Positions 11,340 to 21,885 are shown, counted from the stretch's first letter. The stretch: DNA of 64,000 bases from Pristionchus mayeri (GCA_036245805.1 BTRK01000001.1:16623087-16687086), one strand, 5' to 3'. Notes: generated by a model not told the origin, from the letters alone. Numbers and translations are program-made.

Positions 11340-11958
11340 ATCAAAAATATTATTATATTATTTTTATTGAATATATCATTATCACATATTGCTTTTATCG
11401 TGTTTATCTCGTTTTCCATGCTCAAATATATTTATCTTGCAAGATTGCTAGTGCATTCATACAAGCGAGAGAAGAGAGTAGGTGTGTACTGGTTTGAACG
11501 GGCCTAATAGTGAAATACACAGGTGGGGAAACGGGAATATCGATTTGTGTGGGGGGAAAGGGATAGGGAGTGTAAAGAAGCAGTGAATCCCGAATGGTGT
11601 TCAGAGGGTTGATATGGTCAGTACCGTAACCGTTTCCTCGTGGGGATTCGGTAGTAACCGTCATCTTATCTGCACCTCCAATTTAATTACTTATTCCAAT
11701 TACTCTAATCCAATCCAAATACGACGAACAATGGGTCATTTGCCTATAATTTTTCCAATAAAAAGCCCTCTCTTCCCTCTCCTCCTCTCATTCTCTTCTC
11801 TTTCCATCGACGTGAGGGGTTCTCTCTGCTCGTCTATTCCAATCAGAGGTACCTTCTCCTTCCTTCCTTCTAAGGTCCGAATGTCCTTGCTCCATCGATA
11901 TCCGTACCGCGGATTCTCAATGTTACAGTATGCTACAGTAACCCTGACACCTTTCAGA
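11340..11958. other. Intergenic; duplicated flank and membrane-gene promoter
   Basis: 11340 to about 11655 is the downstream flank of the PB1-family exon and is strongly similar to 26391-26706. The rest, up to the start at 11959, has no recognised exon. It holds one ACCGTAACC-type motif and ends in a splice-acceptor sequence directly before the next start codon. Confidence 0.5.
11948..11957 (+). promoter_or_regulatory. Probable spliced-leader acceptor for membrane-protein gene
   Basis: The sequence CACCTTTCAG ends one base before the ATG at 11959, with no coding exon upstream. It is consistent with spliced-leader trans-splicing and supports this start. Confidence 0.55.
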
Positions 11959-14175
11959 ATGCGGCTTCACACAGTGTTATTGCTGATGCTCTTGAGTGCA
12001 TTCGCTTTTGCAGGTACTGTACCCTACCGTATCCTGGGGAGAGTACTGTACCTACCGTATCCTGAGGAGGGAACTGTAGATACACCTACAATTTATTGCA
12101 ATTCAGATGCTACGTTGAAATGCGATCGATCGTTGATCACGGGAGTTACTGATGAGGAGGTACGGTATATGAGCATTGGAAACTGAGAACTGAGGAATTT
12201 GAAAATTGATTTCAGGTTCACTTCGATAATTCTACGAAAACGCTCACTTGTTTGCCGAGAGGAGAATCACTCATGGCGATAGAGTGAATACATTTTGACT
12301 TTTTATGTAAAAAAATTTTTTCTCAGGTTCAATTCGAGCCGTTTTGAATCTCTGAAATGTAATGAAACTGAGGGATGGACAACTACGAAGAAAACTTATG
12401 GCGACCATATACTATCCGAAAAACATAACGTCGCGGATGCTTCTTCTCAACTCAATATCAAATGCGTGGAATGTAAGACATATCTTTCATGGGACTGACC
12501 GGAAGACCCATACCCCAATCACCTTCGAATTTTGGTGGTACATAGAGACGCACAAGAGAGTTTCAAAAACGTTTTACAAAGTTGCTCAATGGACCTAGTA
12601 GTTAAGATAATTAACATTTTCCGATTTCGCTTTCACGTATGGACTCATCATCACTCATTTCTAAAGCGACAAAATCAACCGGTTCGGTGGTCCAGATGTG
12701 GTGAAAAGAGCCGATAGTCGAGAGGTCCAGAGGAATTCTGTGACATCGATAATGCGCACTGGATTGTTATGCAATTGGAACAAAAATAAATTTAAACAGC
12801 AACGAAATCAAGAGATCAAAGATCAAATATGAACCTAACAAAAAAAGTGGCGGGGGTGCGGAGTCGAACTACCGACCTCCGGGGAATCGGCTCATTTCAC
12901 TACCACTGGACCACCGAGCCGGTTGGTTTTCGATAAGTGAAAGCGAAATCGGAAAATGTTAATTATCTTAACTACTAGGTCCATTGAGCAACTTTTTAAA
13001 ACTGCTTTGAGACTCTCTTCCGGGTCCCTATGCACCACATAATTTAGAAGGCGATTGGGAGGTCTTCCGATCAGTCCCATCTTAATTGAATTTTATTATG
13101 CCATTGGACTGTAATTTTGTGTTGCAGATTGCGCAGCGACTGGATTTGGTGATGGGTTCAAAACGAGCATTGATCAAGATACGACCGTGGAAGGAGAAAC
13201 GATAAATTTCAAAATAATTCAGTGCGACGCTGGCTCAGGAGGAATTCGGTGAGCAGTGTTTATATATACATATACTCTCCATAATAATTTTTTTCCATTT
13301 TCATATACTAAACATTTCATTTCAGATATAACGGCGAGATTTTTCATGGTATGGTGACCTGTGACTCTGAGATGAGGTGGCAATTGGACGGATTAATAGT
13401 AAAGGATATAGCGACCCCAAAGGAGTTTGAGTGCGGGAAAGGTATTTTTCTCTGTTAATTGTTTCTTTTGTTTAACGCTTCACAGTGGTTGAATCGACAA
13501 CTACGACTACTACTACACAAAGGACCCCTTCGAACACTACACAAGAACCCATCGACTGTGAGTGGTCAGAGATCAAAGACCATTCTCCTCTTACTTGCAG
13601 TTATCGTGCACCCTGAAGCTCCTGAAGCTCCTGAAACTCCTGAAGCTCCTGAAGCTCCTGAAGCTGCTCCAGATTCGAAAAAAGACTCGACTGTTCGTCG
13701 AAATGTGTCATTCTTCAATCAAAACTATACAAAATACTATCAAAATAATATTTAAAATATCAGGATAATGAAATCTCCTTTTAGCATCAAGCGACGGTTA
13801 TCATTGTTTCTGTCTGCCTTGTTATGCCATCATTATTGGCGCTCTCGTGATTATCGTAAGTTTTTACAAATTTACATTATTTAAATGATAATAAAAATAA
13901 TTCAATATTTCTAAAAATGTATAATTTAGTGTCGATGCCGCGCGAAGGACAGAGAAGAGCGAGAGAAGGAGATTTATTGGCAGTCGAAGAGAGAGGAATG
14001 GATAAAGAGAGAAGAGACGAGGAAATCTGAGAAGGGAGAAGGAGGAGAGGAGGGGTGAGACAATTTGAAGCTAAAAAAATTTAATTATTTATTTAAATAC
14101 TTAAAGAATAATTTCAGCACTGAGACTGCCCCTGATGAGACTGTTCCGGACGACAGCGTTTCTTCTGCAGTCTAG
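11959..14175 (+). CDS. Single-pass membrane protein with cysteine-rich ectodomain
   Basis: Exons read: 11959-12013 (signal peptide MRLHTVLLLMLLSAFAFA), 12107-12159, 12216-12283, 12327-12472, 13128-13249, 13326-13441, 13486-13557, 13601-about 13700, 13785-13855, 13930-14054 and 14118-14175. The ectodomain has scattered cysteines (TLKCDR, LTCLPR, LKCNET, IKCVEYCAATG, IQCDAG, VTCDSE, FECGK), then a threonine-rich stalk (STTTTTTTQRTPSNTTQE) and a PEAPEAPETPEAPEAPEAA stalk repeat. A transmembrane segment follows (CYAIIIGALVIIICRCR). The cytoplasmic part is highly charged, ending in an acidic TETAPDETVPDDSVSSAV. The donor of the PEAPE exon is not resolved. A 0.6-kb foldback element sits in the intron between 12472 and 13128. 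The C-terminal exons are copied at 17699-18303. Family not recognised; a cell-surface protein. Confidence 0.6.
12489..13080. mobile_element. Foldback element with tRNA-like heads, ~0.6 kb
   Basis: ATGGGACTGACCGGAAGACC at the left end mirrors GGTCTTCCGATCAGTCCCAT at the right. Each arm is about 190-230 bp and includes TTAACATTTTCCGATTTCGC and its complement. The inner ends of both arms carry tRNA-like sequence (CGGTGGTCCAG...). It lies wholly inside an intron. Two tRNA-headed (SINE-like) copies joined head to head, or one foldback element that captured a tRNA, are both possible. Confidence 0.75.
12850..12925 (-). other. tRNA-like sequence, probably a tRNA-derived repeat head
   Basis: On the minus strand, CGGTGGTCCAGTGGTAG resembles a pol III A box and GGTAGTTCGACTCC a B box, spaced as in a tRNA. 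The acceptor stem (GGCTCGG against CCCCGCC) has mismatches and the T stem pairs poorly, so it is not an intact tRNA. A more decayed copy of the A-box half occurs on the plus strand at about 12680-12715. Confidence 0.6.
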
Positions 14176-14441
14176 CTGAGAAACCGCAAAAATATGAAGA
14201 AACGAGTCGATTTCGCGACTCGATTACAGTTTACCAAAGACTGGTCATAGCTGTTTCTCCCATGCATAAATGGCTAAAATTGCGATTGAAAATTTATAAA
14301 AGTGCAAGAATAGACGAAAGGCTAAAATTATTTGTTAGATGTGCACTGTAACGCCCTTTCAAACCAGTACATACACTCTCTCTTCTATCGCTTGTATGAA
14401 TCTACTCCCGAACTTTATCTGATCGAGGGAATACGTGATTC

Positions 14442-14555
14442 TTAGGTGGGAAGGGCGGTGCTCCAGCATTCGCCGTCGCACTTGAGGTATGTGGTCCAGG
14501 TGATCTTATTCATGCAGCAGAGCCATTGAGTCGTTGTGAGACTCTTCCCTCGCTT
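14442..14555 (-). pseudogene. Fragment of the 12-cysteine secreted protein gene (last exon)
   Basis: Minus-strand TTTQWLCCMNKITWTTYLKC followed by DGECWSTALPT and a stop is nearly identical to the C-terminus of the gene at 16437-16846. No matching signal-peptide exon lies upstream; the open frame instead runs into unrelated sequence. Taken as a truncated copy. Confidence 0.7.
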
Positions 14556-14807
14556 GGATGAATGCCCTCCCAAACTATCAAGATAAATGTATTTGAGTAA
14601 GGCTCCGATGTTCACATGAGAAAATGATTCAATATTAAACAACTAAAGTTGATGATGAATTACGGATATGTGATGGAAAACAATGCGATAGAGCCTATAT
14701 TCGAGTCCTCTATTACAGCGAAAACAGCGCACCGCTAATGAAATTGAGGCGCATTATAATAATATTTTAGTTTGATCCTAGCTTTTGCTTGCAGAAAGTA
14801 GGGTGAT

Positions 14808-15865
14808 TTAACTTACGGAAGGGTATTTGGCATTGTTTGAAAGAAATAGGAGGTTTGGATACGAAATGCTGTTGACTCGAACATAAAATCCAGAAGAAAC
14901 ATCATACATTGGTCCATAGATATCTGATTCTTCGTCTCTCTCTTGAATCGCGTGGGATCTGGGAGCAACAGGGGGTGTGGCCCTATTGTACCCATGAGAT
15001 TCGGGCCAAACATCGTAAATTGGTTCGTTGATTTCTGGTTCTTCGGTTCTCATCAGAATCGGATTGGGTGCTCCAGGTTGGGTGATTTCCTGCGCACTCG
15101 CCCAGAGGTGAACGACGGGAGCTTTGCGGCTGAACCTGCAATTCTCGAATGAGAGATGGCTCATAGAGTTTAAAATTTGGGCCATTTTCTCTTAATTCTA
15201 CTCTCTGTAGAACAAAGAGAGCGTGAACAACAGTGATGAATTAAACTACTCTGGTTTAACCTGTGGTTAACCAGTGCAGACCAGTGGCTGACCACTGGTC
15301 AGCTTGCTGCTAAAACCAATGGTCAAGGGACTGGTCAACCACTGGTTGGCCGAAAATCCGCCCGCTTCTAACTGGTCAACCACTGGGCGGAAGAAACCAG
15401 AGTAGTATCATAGAATGAAAGATAAGTTCGATTTGTCTAAAGAAGTCCAAAGTGGTAAGAGAACAAACCTCCATCTCTTCTTCTTTGCTGCTTCAATCGC
15501 AGTGAGGAGATGCTGTTCGGTGTACAGCGCCAAATGAGAATCGTTGTCTGCAAAAGTAATGTTGAGGTAATTTTACGTGCTTTTTATGCACATTTCTTGG
15601 CTTTTCTTAGCCGAGACTATTAGGATAAAATAAAACAAAAAATTACAAACCAATCCAGAAGAGGTCGAAGCCCTCCTGCAATCCAGTCACAGAAGCAACG
15701 AAACGTCGAATGAATTTAATATCTCCCGGATTGACGACAAAGGAGTATCTGAAGAGATTCTTCAGTGAATTATGAATCTTCACTGAATGTTTGAAACTGA
15801 GGGTAAAATTACCTGTGTTTTTTCCCATTCCAGACCAACTTGAAGGTAATTTGATCGCCCTTCAT
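14808..15865 (-). CDS. PB1-domain protein with tyrosine-motif tail (copy 1)
   Basis: Four exons join in phase: 15865-15813 (MKGDQITFKLVWNGKKHR), 15748-15651 (YSFVVNPGDIKFIRRFVA then SVTGLQEGFDLFW), 15547-15469 (DNDSHLALYTEQHLLTAIEA then AKKKRWR) and 15135-14808. Together the first three make a PB1 domain with a basic first strand and a good acidic OPCA segment. The last exon encodes FSRKAPVVHLWASAQE and an acidic tail with NEPIYDVWPESHG and EESDIYGPMYDVSSG. Length about 185 residues. PB1 domains mediate front-to-back dimerisation; partners here are unknown. A splice acceptor one base before the ATG suggests spliced-leader addition. Its C-terminal end differs from the 11.3-kb relative. Copy 2 lies at 18937-19964. 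Confidence 0.75.
15247..15405. repeat. Palindromic element built of ACTGGTCAACCACTGG units
   Basis: TACTCTGGTTT at the left end mirrors AAACCAGAGTA at the right. The interior carries several CAGTGGTTGACC/ACTGGTCAACCACTGG units in both orientations. It lies in the PB1 gene intron between 15135 and 15469; copy 2 is at 19364-19522. Confidence 0.7.
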
Positions 15866-15866
15866 T

Positions 15867-15882
15867 CTGAAAAAAGAGGTTA
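15867..15882 (-). promoter_or_regulatory. Probable spliced-leader acceptor for PB1 gene, copy 1
   Basis: On the minus strand, AACCTCTTTTTTCAG ends one base before the ATG at 15865. No coding exon precedes it. Same arrangement in copy 2 next to 19964. Confidence 0.55.
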
Positions 15883-16436
15883 ATCAGAAAGGAAATGTTG
15901 TTCAAATGATCGGAATAAACTTAAAATAACTATGATTCAACTAAAAACAAGTCATCATAGTGAGTGACAAACACGTCCTAACTACGATAGCGGAACCGAT
16001 GACGAATAAAACCCAAAATGAAAGAGTATTAGAGAGCAAGGCGAAGAATGAAGAATTGTTGGATTGGAAGATGGGTGAAATGGTAGCACCTTGCTTTGGA
16101 TCTTCCAACCTGAGATAACGGAAACCTCTCCCTCCTTTCAAAGACCCTCCGCTCTTACAAGTATCATTCGCTCCCCTTTAACCTTCCCTGTGGCAGTAAT
16201 GCTCAATGGAAAGGACCCGACAACCGAATCAATCGATGAAATTTTAAGCTTCAAGATCTCAATACAATTCTAATGTGATTCTATTTTAGAAAATTGATGA
16301 GACCATCAACACATACCTGAACGTCATTCAAATAATAGATAGGGGAGCAACGACATCAGATTTAGAAGAGCGGTGTGGGTGTAAAAACGTTAGCATGGAT
16401 TGAAGTATTTATCTGATTTGAGGGAATACTCGATTC
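15883..16436. other. Intergenic; unresolved exon-like stretch
   Basis: A minus-strand stretch around 15941-16300 reads SFPLSITATGKVKGERM and, further on in another frame, a hydrophobic LSFWVLFVIGSAIVV segment. It is kept almost unchanged in copy 2. I could not join it into a gene with clear start and splices, so it is left as an observation. Confidence 0.35.
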
Positions 16437-16846
16437 TTAGGTGGGAAGGGCGGTGCTCCAGCATTCGCCGTCACACTTGAGGTATGTGGTCCAGGTGATC
16501 TTATTCATGCAGCAGAGCCAGAGAGTCGTCGTAGGGATTCCATTGGATGGAATGCACTTGGTATAGTCCGTCTTGGCCTTGCAGTTGGTAACGCACTTTT
16601 GGAAGCAGGTTCTGTTGAACTTGAGGAAGCTGGAAAGATATTCGATCGATAGAGGATGATGAATAGATCATTCTTACTTCTCATTGCACCAGCACCAAGG
16701 GGTGAATCCCAGGACAGTTCCCTGGCAGAAGTCCTGGCAAGGAGTGAGGGAGTAGGCAGAGTAGGCAATGGCGAAGAGAGCCAGAAGAGTGAGCTGATTC
16801 TGAAGGGAATATCGATTGATTGAAAAGATGGAAGAGTACTTACCAT
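16437..16846 (-). CDS. Small secreted protein with 12 cysteines (copy 1)
   Basis: Three exons: ATG alone at 16844-16846, then 16799-16678, then 16629-16437. The protein is about 105 residues. It has a signal peptide (MNQLTLLALFAIAYSAYS) and a mature region with 12 cysteines in the order PCQDFC, WCWC, RTCFQKCVTNC, YTKC, LCC, LKCDGEC, ending ALPT. The spacing suggests six disulfides. Family not recognised; secretion is inferred from the signal peptide. A near-perfect inverted copy of its 5' two thirds lies divergently at 17478-17697, and a full copy lies at 20536-20945. Confidence 0.75.
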
Positions 16847-17697
16847 GATGATTTGAGAATCGGATTATTTCTTCTGATTTTCACCGGCATTTTATACTCG
16901 TGAATGAGGAAACATCTAGAAGGAAGTGACGCTTCAGCATATTGCAACGTGGAGTCCTCCCACGGAATTCCTGCTGTGACATCGGGACCCAACAGGAATC
17001 CTGCTGTGAGTTTCGATTGTATTCTGACGCGATACTGATGTATGAGGAAATGGATGAAATTTGTAGAAATGTAGGACCAGTTTGAGCTACTGTTCGTATG
17101 GGTCATCTTTGGAGTCCCTTTCATCCCCTCCCCTCATTTCCCTACGTACCATTCCTCATTATTCTGTCTGGTGAGCGGTGTCATAGGGAAATGAGGGGAG
17201 AGGAGGAGAAAGATGACCCATACGAATAGTAGCTCAAACTGATCCTACAATTCTACAAATTTCATCCTTTTCCTCATACATCAGTATCGCGTAGCGTCAG
17301 AATACAATCAAAACTCGCAGCAGGATGCCTGTTGGGTCTCGATGTCGCAGCAGGAATTCCGTGGGAGGACTCCACGTTTCAATATGCTGAAGCGTCACTT
17401 CCTTCTAGATGTTTCCCCATTCACGAGTATAAAATGCCGGTGGAAATCAGAAGAAATCATCCAATTCTCGAATCATCATGGTAAGCAGTCTCCCACTTTT
17501 ATTCAATCAATCAATATTCCCTTCAGAATCAGCTCACTCTTCTGGCCCTCTTCGCCATTGCCTACTCTGCCTACTCCCTCACTCCTTGCCAGGACTTCTG
17601 CCAGGGGACTGTCCTGGGATTCACCCCTTGGTGCTGGTGCAATGAGAAGTAAGAATGATCTATTCATCATCCTCTATCGATCGAATATCTTTCCAGC
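16622..17697. repeat. Inverted repeat around the 12-cysteine gene
   Basis: The sequence 16622 to about 17140 is mirrored at about 17180-17697, with the symmetry centre near 17160. It includes the gene's first exons, promoter region and the flank GTTCGTATGGGTCATC. The arms differ by scattered substitutions. The same structure is carried in unit 2 of the tandem duplication (about 20636 to 21885). Confidence 0.85.
17478..17697 (+). pseudogene. Truncated 12-cysteine gene at tandem-duplication junction
   Basis: ATG at 17478, intron, then the exon encoding the signal peptide and first four cysteines (NQLTLLALF..., PSQ-type ending WCWCNE) and a donor at about 17648. The acceptor at 17695 is followed after two bases by the start of duplication unit 2 instead of the second coding exon. 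The rest of the protein is missing, so the copy is broken by the duplication junction. Confidence 0.75.
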
Positions 17698-17698
17698 T

Positions 17699-18303
17699 TG
17701 GTCAGAGATCAAAGACCATTCTCCTCTTACTTGCAGTTATTGTGCACCCTGAAGCTCCTGAAGCTCCTGAAACTCCTGAAGCTCCTGAAGCTCCTGAAGC
17801 TGCTCCAGATTCGAAAAAAGACTCGACTGAAATGTGTCATTCTTCAATCAAAACTATACAAAATACTATCAAAATAATATTTAAAATATCAGGATAATGA
17901 AATCTCCTTTTAGCATCAAGCGACGGTTATCATTGTTTCTGTCTGCCTTGTTATGCCATCATTATTGGCGCTCTCGTGATTATCGTAAGTTTTTACAAAA
18001 TTACATTATTTAAATGATAATAAAAATAAATTAATATTTTTAAAAATGTATAATTTAGTGTCGATTCCGCGCGAAGGACAGAGAAGAGCGAGAGAAGGAG
18101 ATTTATTGGCAGTCGAAGAGAGAGGAATGGATAAAGAGAGAAGAGACGAGGAAATCTGAGAAGGGAGAAGGAGGAGAGGAGGGGTGAGACAATTTGAAGC
18201 TAAAAAAATTTAATTATTTATTTAAATACTTAAAGAATAATTTCAGCACTGAGACTGCCCCTGATGAGACTGTTCCGGACGACAGCGTTTCTTCTGCAGT
18301 CTA
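17699..18303 (+). pseudogene. 3' fragment of the membrane-protein gene
   Basis: Copy of 13563-14175: the PEAPE stalk exon, the transmembrane exon, the charged cytoplasmic exon and the acidic last exon with its stop. The signal peptide and ectodomain exons are absent, and a 7-base deletion lies at the end of the PEAPE exon. No start codon or promoter is evident. Confidence 0.75.
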
Positions 18304-18570
18304 GCTGAGAAACCGCAAAAATATGAAGAAACGAGTCGATTTCGCGACTCGATTACAGCTTACCAAAGACTGGTCATAGCTGTTTCTCTCATGCATAAAT
18401 GGCTAAAATTGCGATTGAAAATTTATAAAAGTGCAAGAATAGACGAAAGGCTAAAATTATTTGCTAGATGTGCACTGTAACGCCCTTTCAAACCAGTACA
18501 TACACTCTCTCTTCTATCGCTTGTATGAATCTACTCCCGAACTTTATCTGATCGAGGGAATACGTGATTC

Positions 18571-18684
18571 TTAGGTGGGAAGGGCGGTGCTCCAGCATTC
18601 GCCGTCGCACTTGAGGTATGTGGTCCAGGTGATCTTATTCATGCAGCAGAGCCATTGAGTCGTTGTGAGACTCTTCCCTCGCTT
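18571..18684 (-). pseudogene. Fragment of 12-cysteine gene last exon, copy 2
   Basis: Duplicate of the fragment at 14442-14555, with the same C-terminal WSTALPT and stop and no upstream exons. Confidence 0.7.
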
Positions 18685-18936
18685 GGATGAATGCCCTCCC
18701 AAACTATCAAGATAAATGTATTTGAGTAAGGCTCCGATATTCACATGAGAAAATGATTCAATATTAAACAACTAAAGTTGATGATGAATTACGGATATGT
18801 GATGGAAAACAATGCGATAGAGCCTATATTCGAGTCCTCTATTACAGCGAAAACAGCGCACCGCTAATGAAATTGAGGCGCATTATAATAATATTTTAGT
18901 TTGATCCTAGCTTTTGCTTGCAGAAAGTAGGGTGAT

Positions 18937-19964
18937 TTAACTTACGGAAGGGTATTTGGCATTGTTTGAAAGAAATAGGAGGTTTGGATACGAAATGCTG
19001 TTGACTCGAACATAAAATCCAGAAGAAACATCATACATTGGTCCATAGATATCTGATTCTTCGTCTCTCTCTTGAATCGCGTGGGATCTGGGAGCAACAG
19101 GGGGTGTGGCCCTATTGTACCCATGAGATTCGGGCCAAACATCGTAAATTGGTTCGTTGATTTCTGGTTCTTCGGTTCTCATCAGAATCGGATTGGGTGC
19201 TCCAGGTTGGGTGATTTCCTGCGCACTCGCCCAGAGGTGAACGACGGGAGCTTTGCGGCTGAACCTGCAATTCTCGAATGAGAGATTTAAAATTTGGGCC
19301 ATTTTCTCTTAATTCTACTCTCTGTAGAACAAAGAGAGCGTGAACAACAGTGATGAATTAAACTACTCTGGTTTAACCTGTGGTTAACCAGTGCAGACCA
19401 GTGGCTGACCACTGGTCAGCTTGTTGCTAAAACCAATGGTCAAGGGACTGGTCAACCACTGGTTGGCCGAAAATCCGCCCGCTTCTAACTGGTCAACCAC
19501 TGGGCGGAAGAAACCAGAGTAGTATCATAGAATGAAAGATAAGTTCGATTTGTCTAAAGAAGTCCAAAGTGGTAAGAGAACAAACCTCCATCTCTTCTTC
19601 TTTGCTGCTTCAATCGCAGTGAGGAGATGCTGTTCGGTGTACAGCGCCAAATGAGAATCGTTGTCTGCAAAAGTAATGTTGAGGTAATTTTACGTGCTTT
19701 TTATGCACATTTCTTGGCTTTTCTTAGCCGATACTATTAGGATAAAATAAAACAAAAAATTACAAACCAATCCAGAAGAGGTCGAAGCCCTCCTGCAATC
19801 CAGTCACAGAAGCAACGAAACGTCGAATGAATTTAATATCTCCCGGATTGACGACAAAGGAGTATCTGAAGAGATTCTTCAGTGAATGTTTGAAACTGAG
19901 GGTAAAATTACCTGTGTTTTTTGCCATTCCAGACCAACTTGAAGGTAATTTGATCGCCCTTCAT
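18937..19964 (-). CDS. PB1-domain protein with tyrosine-motif tail (copy 2)
   Basis: Tandem copy of the gene at 14808-15865 with the same four exons and reading frame. The start is at 19964, one base after a splice acceptor. The intron before the last exon lost 12 bases and the intron after exon 1 lost 18 bases; neither change touches recognised coding sequence. The PB1 domain (OPCA exon NDSHLALYTEQHLLTAIEA) and the tail motifs PIYDVWPES and SDIYGPMYD are intact, so both copies may be functional. Confidence 0.75.
19364..19522. repeat. ACTGGTCAACCACTGG palindromic element, copy 2
   Basis: Duplicate of the element at 15247-15405 with a single obvious substitution; same intron position in the duplicated PB1 gene. 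Confidence 0.7.
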
Positions 19965-20535
19965 TCTGAAAAAAGAGGTTAATCAGAAAGGAAATGTTGT
20001 TCAAATGATCGGAATAAACTTAAAATAACTATGATTCAACTAAAAACAAGTCATCATAGTGAGTGACAAACACGTCCTAACTACGATAGCGGAACCGATG
20101 ACGAATAAAACCCAAAATGAAAGAGTATTAGAGAGCAAGACGAAGAATGTAGAATTGTTGGATTGGAAGATGGGTGAAATGGTAGCACCTTGCTTTGGAT
20201 CTTCCAACCTGAGATAACGGAAACCTCTCCCTCCTTTCAAAGACCCTCCGCTCTTACAAGTATCATTCGCTCCCCTTTAACCTTCCCTGTGGCAGTAATG
20301 CTCAATGGAAAGGACCCGACAACCGAATCAATCGATGAAATTTTAAGCTTCAAGATCTCAATACAATTCTAATGTGATTCTATTTTAGAAAATTGATGAG
20401 ACCATCAACACATACCTGAACGTCATTCAAATAATAGATAGGGGAGCAACGACATCAGATTTAGAAGAGCGGTGTGGGTGTAAAAACGTTAGCATGGATT
20501 GAAGTATTTATCTGATTTGAGGGAATACTCGATTC

Positions 20536-20945
20536 TTAGGTGGGAAGGGCGGTGCTCCAGCATTCGCCGTCACACTTGAGGTATGTGGTCCAGGTGATCT
20601 TATTCATGCAGCAGAGCCAGAGAGTCGTCGTAGGGATTCCATTGGATGGAATGCACTTGGTATAGTCCGTCTTGGCCTTGCAGTTGGTAACGCACTTTTG
20701 GAAGCAGGTTCTGTTGAACTTGAGGAAGCTGGAAAGATATTCGATCGATAGAGGATGATGAATAGATCATTCTTACTTCTCATTGCACCAGCACCAAGGG
20801 GTGAATCCCAAGACAGTTCCCTGGCAGAAGTCCTGGCAAGGAGTGAGGGAGTAGGCAGAGTAGGCAATGGCGAAGAGAGCCAGAAGAGTGAGCTGATTCT
20901 GAAGGGAATATCGATTGATTGAAAAGATGGAAGAGTACTTACCAT
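20536..20945 (-). CDS. Small secreted protein with 12 cysteines (copy 2)
   Basis: Full-length tandem copy of the gene at 16437-16846. It has the same three exons, signal peptide, cysteine order and ALPT ending; only silent or near-silent differences were noticed. Its inverted partner at 21582-21885 lies divergently across a shared upstream region. Confidence 0.75.
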
Positions 20946-21581
20946 GATGATTTGAGAATCGGATTATTTCTTCTGATTTTCACCGGCATTTTATACTCGT
21001 GAATGAGGAAACATCTAGAAGGAAGTGAAGCTTCAGCATATTGCAACGTGGAGTCCTCCCACGGAATTTCTGCTGTGACATCGGGACCCAACAGGAATCC
21101 TGCTGTGAGTTTCGATTGTATTCTGACGCGAGGCGATACTGATGTATGAGGAAATGGATGAAATTTGTAGAAATGTAGGACCAGTTTGAGCTACTGTTCG
21201 TATGGGTCATCTTTGGAGTCCCTTTCATCCCCTCCCCTCATTTCCCTACGTACCATTCCTCATTATTCTGTCTGGTGAGCGGTGTCATAGGGAAATGAGG
21301 GGAGGGGAGGAGAAAGATGACCCATACGAATAGTAGCTCAAACTGATCCTACAATTCTACAAATTTCATCCTTTTCCTCATACATCAGTATCGCGTAGCG
21401 TCAGAATACAATCAAAACTCGCAGCAGGATGCCTGTTGGGTCTCGATGTCGCAGCAGGAATTCCGTGGGAGGACTCCACGTTTCAATATGCTGAAGCGTC
21501 ACTTCCTTCTAGATGTTTCCCCATTCACGAGTATAAAATGCCGGTGGAAATCAGAAGAAATCATCCAATTCTCGAATCATC

Positions 21582-21885
21582 ATGGTAAGCAGTCTCCCAC
21601 TTTTATTCAATCAATCAATATTCCCTTCAGAATCAGCTCACTCTTCTGGCCCTCTTCGCCATTGCCTACTCTGCCTACTCCCTCACTCCTTGCCAGGACT
21701 TCTGCCAGGGAACTGTCCTTGGATTCACCCCTTGGTGCTGGTGCAATGAGAAGTAAGAATGATCTATTCATCATCCTCTATCGATCGAATATCTTTCCAG
21801 CTTCCTCAAGTTGAACAGAACCTGCTTCCAAAAGTGCGTTACCAACTGCAAGGCCAAGACGGACTATACCAAGTGCATTCCATCC
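21582..21885 (+). pseudogene. 12-cysteine gene truncated and joined to inverted FNDC3-like copy
   Basis: Start, signal-peptide exon and part of the second exon (LNRTCFQKCVTNCKAK through TKCIPS) are present. The frame then runs directly into the mirrored FNDC3-like exon at 21886. The joined exon reaches the FNDC3-like donor in phase 1, whereas the next FNDC3-like exon needs phase 0, so normal splicing would shift the frame. It is a chimeric, probably non-functional gene. Confidence 0.7.

Larger units (their letters stand above)
13563..17698. repeat. Tandem segmental duplication, unit 1
   Basis: The sequence from TGGTCAGAGATCAAAGACC at 13563 recurs from 17699 at an offset of 4136 bases. The offset falls to 4129, 4117 and 4099, then rises to 4104, through a few small indels; otherwise the copies are almost identical. 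The unit holds the 3' exons of the membrane-protein gene, a PB1 gene, a cysteine-rich protein gene and its inverted partial copy. It starts within an intron and ends within an intron-exon junction, so the junction creates broken genes. Confidence 0.9.
17699..21885. repeat. Tandem segmental duplication, unit 2
   Basis: Direct copy of 13563-17698, continuing about 80 bases further into the 12-cysteine gene. It ends exactly where the inverted copy of the FNDC3-like gene begins at 21886. Differences from unit 1 are a 7-base deletion in the PEAPE exon, a 12-base and an 18-base deletion, a 5-base insertion, and occasional substitutions. Confidence 0.9.

Noticed and set aside
11614..12186. 190-codon open frame across the start of the membrane-protein gene
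   Set aside because: It ignores a clear spliced-leader acceptor and signal peptide start at 11959 and reads through the first intron.
12850..12925. Functional tRNA gene
   Set aside because: Acceptor and T stems contain mismatches and the sequence lies inside a foldback element with a second decayed copy; taken as a tRNA-derived repeat.
15941..16141. 66-codon minus-strand frame with a hydrophobic segment (copied at 20040-20240)
   Set aside because: No ATG start, unclear splices, and the better-looking neighbouring coding stretch is in another frame. Left as unresolved sequence.
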